Program-made: the position numbers and the translations under genes
Assembly: GCA_900753685.1 (NCBI GenBank)
Contig: CAAEAB010000006.1
Coordinates: forward strand, 1 to 8,822
From: Lachnospiraceae bacterium
GTDB lineage: Bacteria; Bacillota; Clostridia; Lachnospirales; Lachnospiraceae
Direction: 5' to 3'
Length of the DNA stretch: 8,822 nucleotides
Notes under the pieces: model-generated
Told to the model about the DNA's origin: nothing
The model's input: the letters and a program-made list of their open reading frames with translations, nothing else
The model's database searches: none
In this document: one piece after another, positions 5,985 through 8,822 of the stretch
How positions within the stretch are numbered: position 1 is the first letter of the stretch
How the letters are laid out: each line of letters starts with the position of its first letter

Positions 5985-6908
5985 TCACTCCAAAAACGCA
6001 TCAACGATCACTGCTTCTGCTTCTTCTTCGGTCAGCCCCAAAGTCCGAAGCTTAATAAGCTGTTCGTTATTAATTCGTCCAATCGCCGCTTCATGAATAA
6101 TTGACGCATCAATATGCCGGGCATTAATTTCCGGTATGGAACAGACCTCCGCCTTGTCCATAATGATGGAGTCGCATTGAACATGGGCGTGACAGGCCGC
6201 ATTTCCGATTGCTTTTGGATGGAAGGTCTGAGAGGATTCTCCCTTCGCCACGGAACGTGAAGCAATCTTTGCCGAGCTGCCGTCTCCGTTCATCTGAATT
6301 TCCATATTAGATACCGCATTCTGCTTATCATGGGTCATTAGACGTTCTGTGACAAAGAGTTTGGCCCCGGCCTCCATAGAAATCTCTGTTTCACGAATAC
6401 TGGAATCCACACCTTTAATCTGTGCCGTATCTAGGGTAAATACTGAATTTTCATCCATATAAATATTTGTCACTGGATTTAATATACGATCTCCTGTACC
6501 GTCGCCCTCACCGTAATGCTTTTCTTCGTAACGGACGTTGGCGCCTTTTCCCACATGAAAACTATGAATGCCGTCGTGCCGGGCATTGTCACAGCCTGCA
6601 TTGTGAATACCGCAGCCGGCAATAATGACTACTTCCGCGCCATCTTCAATATAAAAATCATTATAAACAATATCTGTCATTCCCGAAGCCGTCACAACAA
6701 CAGGAATATGCACCTGCTCTCCCTTTGTATCACCGTCGATGTAGACATCAATCCCATTTTTATCTGTTTTACTCTTTATTTTAATATGCTCGCTGTCTCC
6801 ATGACAAAGCGGCTGTCCGTTATATCGAAGGTTATATGCGCCTTCCTGCTTAAACGTGCCATTGTCAATGACATTCAATACACCCTGTGTAATCTTATCA
6901 ATTTCCAT
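5985..6908 (-). CDS. SufB/SufD-like Fe-S cluster scaffold protein (SmsB-like)
   Basis: Partner of the SufC ATPase in building Fe-S clusters. At 307 residues it is much shorter than classical SufB (about 470-500) and corresponds to the beta-helix core plus C-terminal helices; the N-terminal SufB domain is missing. Core marks: VVTASGMTDIVYNDFYIEDGAEVVIIAGCGIHN (71-103), AKIASRSVAKGESS (213-226, equivalent to the SRSVA region of SufB), HAHVQCDSIIMDKAEVC (240-256) and the SufC-contact/C-terminal segment ARHIDASIIHEAAIGRINNEQLIKLRTLGLTEEEAEAVIV (263-302). A Cys/His-rich stretch, C99, H102, C106, H111, H115 and H118, is a possible metal-binding site. GGAGG lies 8 bases before the ATG; 16 bases separate it from sufC. 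With only sufC and this gene, the operon matches the two-gene SUF-like minimal system (SMS) described for strict anaerobes. Assignment to SmsB rather than SufD rests on length and context. Confidence 0.88.
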   Translation of the reverse strand: MEIDKITQGVLNVIDNGTFKQEGAYNLRYNGQPLCHGDSEHIKIKSKTDKNGIDVYIDGDTKGEQVHIPVVVTASGMTDIVYNDFYIEDGAEVVIIAGCGIHNAGCDNARHDGIHSFHVGKGANVRYEEKHYGEGDGTGDRILNPVTNIYMDENSVFTLDTAQIKGVDSSIRETEISMEAGAKLFVTERLMTHDKQNAVSNMEIQMNGDGSSAKIASRSVAKGESSQTFHPKAIGNAACHAHVQCDSIIMDKAEVCSIPEINARHIDASIIHEAAIGRINNEQLIKLRTLGLTEEEAEAVIVDAFLE

Positions 6909-6924
6909 CTTAATAGCCTCCGTT

Positions 6925-7650
6925 TCACTGCTTCATGTATTTGCATCCGCCGTCGCCATCACCCTCAAGCAGCAACGGCATTACCTCATCCTTTGTTCCC
7001 ATCTGACGAATCCGTCCGTCACGAATAACCATAATCCGATCTGCCATCTGGATAATTCTTTCTTGATGCGATATGATAATAATACTTTCTTTTTTCGCTT
7101 TATGAATTTCCTCAAACTGCTGAACAAGCATGGAAAAGCTCCAAAGATCGATTCCCGCTTCCGGTTCGTCAAAAATACAAAGTTTATGCGGTCTGGAAAA
7201 AGCGGTGGCAATTTCTATACGCTTCATCTCTCCTCCGGATAAAGACGCATCCACCTGGCGCTCCAGATATTCTCTGGCGCACAGGCCCACATTACTTAAA
7301 AGCTGACAACTCTCGTCCTCAGATAATTCCCCGCCGGAAGAAAGCTGAATCAAATGTTTTACCGTCATACCTTTGAAACGCGGCGGCTGCTGAAAAGCAA
7401 AACCAAGTCCCGCCTTTGCACGATGGTCGATATCATAATCTGTAATATCCTCACCATCCAAAATAATCTGCCCGGATGTCTGAGGCTTGATCCCCATAAG
7501 AAGCGAGGCCATCGTCGATTTACCACCGCCATTTGGTCCGGTGATCACAAGCAGCTCACCCTCCGCCACATCAAAACTGATGTCATCTATAATCTTTAAT
7601 TTCTGTCCATTTTCAACAACTTCATATGACAGATTTTTTACTTGAAGCAT
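6925..7650 (-). CDS. sufC: SufC-type Fe-S cluster assembly ATPase (SmsC-like)
   Basis: A soluble ABC-type ATPase that drives shape change in the SufB-like scaffold during Fe-S cluster assembly; it is not a transporter. In its 241 residues I see Walker A GPNGGGKST (38-46, Lys44), the Q-loop FQQPP (86-90) typical of SufC, ABC signature LSGGE (137-141), Walker B LCIFDEPEAGID (157-168, Glu162) and the H-loop His195 in ISHQER. The EPEAGID wording after Walker B (EPDSGLD in SufC of many bacteria) and the absence of any permease support SufC. The C-terminus carries an extra acidic/Gly/Cys tail (GDGDGGCKYMKQ). The start has GAGGAAGG about 9-12 bases upstream. It is first in a two-gene operon; no sufS, sufU or sufR is present in the window. 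Confidence 0.93.
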   Translation of the reverse strand: MLQVKNLSYEVVENGQKLKIIDDISFDVAEGELLVITGPNGGGKSTMASLLMGIKPQTSGQIILDGEDITDYDIDHRAKAGLGFAFQQPPRFKGMTVKHLIQLSSGGELSEDESCQLLSNVGLCAREYLERQVDASLSGGEMKRIEIATAFSRPHKLCIFDEPEAGIDLWSFSMLVQQFEEIHKAKKESIIIISHQERIIQMADRIMVIRDGRIRQMGTKDEVMPLLLEGDGDGGCKYMKQ

Positions 7651-7681
7651 TTTATCAATCCCTTCCTCAGATTCATTTTAA

Positions 7682-7712
7682 ATGTTCACATGCTTATATA
7701 TTCACATATGTG
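7682..7712. promoter_or_regulatory. Candidate operator in the sufC leader: TTCACAT repeats and a palindrome
   Basis: TTCACAT occurs at 7685-7691 and 7701-7707, start-to-start distance 16 bases, and a third time at 7764-7770 next to the divergent -35. The second copy is part of the perfect 10-bp palindrome CACATATGTG (7703-7712); the first sits in ATGT-TC-ACAT (7682-7691). Placement just downstream of the sufC start site would suit a repressor site or an RNA hairpin. The function is inference. Confidence 0.3.
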
Positions 7713-7727
7713 TATTCCTAATAATTT

Positions 7728-7755
7728 ATTATATCATCTACATTAAATTTCTCAA
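7728..7755 (-). promoter_or_regulatory. Promoter of the sufC-sufB-like operon
   Basis: Minus strand: TTGAGA (7750-7755), 16-base spacer, TATAAT (7728-7733). The expected start near 7721 gives a leader of about 70 bases. This leader contains the palindrome CACATATGTG (7703-7712) and two TTCACAT repeats. Confidence 0.7.
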
Positions 7756-7769
7756 TAGTTTTTTTCACA

Positions 7770-7798
7770 TTGTCACTTTTATTAAAATCAAGTATAAT
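7770..7798 (+). promoter_or_regulatory. Promoter of the DUF4317 gene
   Basis: TTGTCA (7770-7775), 17-base spacer, perfect TATAAT (7793-7798); start expected near 7805. Its -35 is 14 bases from the -35 of the divergent sufC promoter. Confidence 0.85.
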
Positions 7799-7806
7799 AA
7801 ATGAAC

Positions 7807-7820
7807 ATGGCTCGTGCCAT
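7807..7820 (+). other. Small hairpin at the 5' end of the DUF4317 transcript
   Basis: ATGGC-TCGT-GCCAT forms a perfect 5-bp stem with a 4-base loop, starting about 2 bases after the predicted transcription start. It could protect the 5' end of the mRNA or be a protein site on DNA. The role is not known. Confidence 0.4.
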
Positions 7821-7847
7821 AATCTAAAATAAAGGCGGCAATACATA

Positions 7848-8822
7848 ATGAATAAAAAAGAAATCAGCGAAATAAAAAAACAGTTTACCCCCTCCCACTG
7901 TGCCATTACCCGCATCTGTGGCTGCTATGTGGACGGTGAAAAGGAGAAAAAGGCTCAAATGATAGAAATGTTCCTCTCCCTTCCGGAAGAGGAAATGTTT
8001 AAATATTTTGATATTTTCAGAAAGACTTTATCCGGTACTCTTGGAAAAAATCTTGTAAATATGGAATTTCCTATGGAGGCCGAAGACTTCGGCGGCGCCC
8101 AGGCCTTTTTAATGTCTCTCAGAGAAAGTCAGTTAAACGCCCCGAACCTGCTCAATGAATTTTATGACAAAGTTATTGAATCCTATGATTACGGTGAAAA
8201 TTATTTAATCCTTTTGATTCATTCCGTTTATGATGTTCCCGGAAAAACGTCGGACGGTATGGAAATGGAAGATGCCTCCGATGAAGTTTATGACCATATT
8301 TTATGCGCTATCTGCCCGGTGAAGCTCTCCAAGCCGGGATTATCCTATCAGGCAGAAACAAACAGCTTTCACGACCGTATCCGGGACTGGATTGTTGAGC
8401 TGCCGGAAGTCGGCTTTCTTTTTCCGGCTTTTAATGACCGATGTGCCGATATCCATAATATTTTATATTACACAAAAAATCCGGAAGAGCTTCGTTCATC
8501 ACTGGTGGAACAGCTTCTTGGCTGCGTCCGGCCGCTGACGGCTAAAACCCAAAAAGAAACCTTCCAAAGCATCATTGAAGATACCCTGGGCGCCGAGTGT
8601 GATTACGAGACCGTCCGGAATATCCACGATAATCTTCATGAAATGATGGAAGAAAAAAAGGAAGAACCGGAACCGCTCATTCTTGACAAAACGGATATTA
8701 AAAATCTTCTGGCAGGAAGCGGCGTTTCACCGAAAAAACTGGAAGACTTTGATAAGCGCTATGAAGTATCTGCGCCGGAACCGACGCCGTTTATGGCTTC
8801 CAATATTGCCAACACCCGAAAA
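7848..8822 (+). CDS. DUF4317 family protein of unknown function, C-terminus cut by window edge
   Basis: I read 325 codons open from ATG at 7848 to the right edge. Start: AAAGGCGG lies 9 bases upstream, below a clear promoter. The sequence matches what I remember of DUF4317, a family of about 380-450 residues largely from Clostridia: MNKKEISEIKKQFTPSHC, ITRICGCYVDGEK (20-32), FLSLPEEEMFKYFDIFRKTLSG (42-63), the VPGKTSDGMEMEDASDEVYDHILCAICPV block (130-158), and FLFPAFNDRCADIHNILYYTKNPEEL (190-215). No signal peptide or membrane segment is seen, so it is likely cytosolic. The cysteines C18, C24, C26 and the CxxC at 153-156 could bind a metal, but this is inference. From about residue 265 an acidic/charged linker (EEKKEEPEP) leads to a second part with helices. 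The gene is divergent from the Fe-S assembly operon. No function is known to me. Confidence 0.85.
   Translation, partial: MNKKEISEIKKQFTPSHCAITRICGCYVDGEKEKKAQMIEMFLSLPEEEMFKYFDIFRKTLSGTLGKNLVNMEFPMEAEDFGGAQAFLMSLRESQLNAPNLLNEFYDKVIESYDYGENYLILLIHSVYDVPGKTSDGMEMEDASDEVYDHILCAICPVKLSKPGLSYQAETNSFHDRIRDWIVELPEVGFLFPAFNDRCADIHNILYYTKNPEELRSSLVEQLLGCVRPLTAKTQKETFQSIIEDTLGAECDYETVRNIHDNLHEMMEEKKEEPEPLILDKTDIKNLLAGSGVSPKKLEDFDKRYEVSAPEPTPFMASNIANTRK

Noticed and set aside
6516..7242. Long open frames on the plus strand across the sufC/sufB-like genes
   Set aside because: They run antisense to two confident genes, have no ribosome sites, and their translations look like low-complexity shadows.
6925..7650. 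ABC transporter ATPase as an alternative for the sufC gene
   Set aside because: No permease gene is nearby, and the partner gene is a SufB/D-like protein, so SufC is the better reading.
7718..7915. Small minus-strand frame across the DUF4317 start and promoter region
   Set aside because: It covers both divergent promoters and the DUF4317 start codon, lacks a ribosome site, and shows no recognisable motif.

Overview
The window looks like the chromosome of a Gram-positive anaerobe of the Clostridia, most likely a Lachnospiraceae-type gut bacterium. The signs are strong AGGAGG-type ribosome binding sites, TTGACA/TATAAT promoters, DapL-type lysine/cell-wall synthesis, a RelQ-type small alarmone synthetase, a minimal two-gene Fe-S assembly system and a DUF4317 protein, a family I know mainly from these bacteria. 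I see no phage, transposon, CRISPR array, tRNA or rRNA. The genus is inference only.

Layout: (1) 1-1114, minus, cut by the left edge: a membrane-anchored protein with a repetitive beta-propeller-like (DUF5050-type) outer domain. (2) 1206-3105, minus: a two-gene purine operon, a PurO-type (archaeal-type) IMP cyclohydrolase followed by a stand-alone AICAR transformylase. Together they replace the usual bifunctional PurH and end in an intrinsic terminator. (3) 3248-4444, plus: dapL, divergent from the purine operon, with back-to-back promoters between them. (4) 4529-5029, minus: a hypoxanthine-DNA glycosylase of the uracil-DNA glycosylase superfamily, convergent with dapL over a shared terminator. 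(5) 5199-5876, plus: a RelQ/YjbM-type (p)ppGpp synthetase. (6) 5985-7650, minus: sufC-like ATPase plus sufB-like scaffold, a compact SufBC (SMS-like) Fe-S cluster assembly operon, convergent with relQ over a 17-bp-stem terminator. (7) 7848-8822, plus, cut by the right edge: a DUF4317 protein of unknown function with a Cys-rich N-terminus, divergent from the Fe-S operon.

The genes are mostly housekeeping. The purine operon makes IMP from AICAR; the glycosylase removes hypoxanthine (deaminated adenine) from DNA; RelQ makes an alarmone from purine nucleotides. This shared purine theme may be chance, because each gene has its own transcription signals. The two most unusual points are the split, hybrid route for the last two steps of IMP synthesis, and the minimal SufBC operon with no cysteine desulfurase or SufU next to it, facing a conserved cysteine-containing protein of unknown function across a short intergenic region that holds repeated TTCACAT motifs. 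No gene-free stretch exceeds 300 bases; the longest are 7651-7847 and 5030-5198, and both are described.
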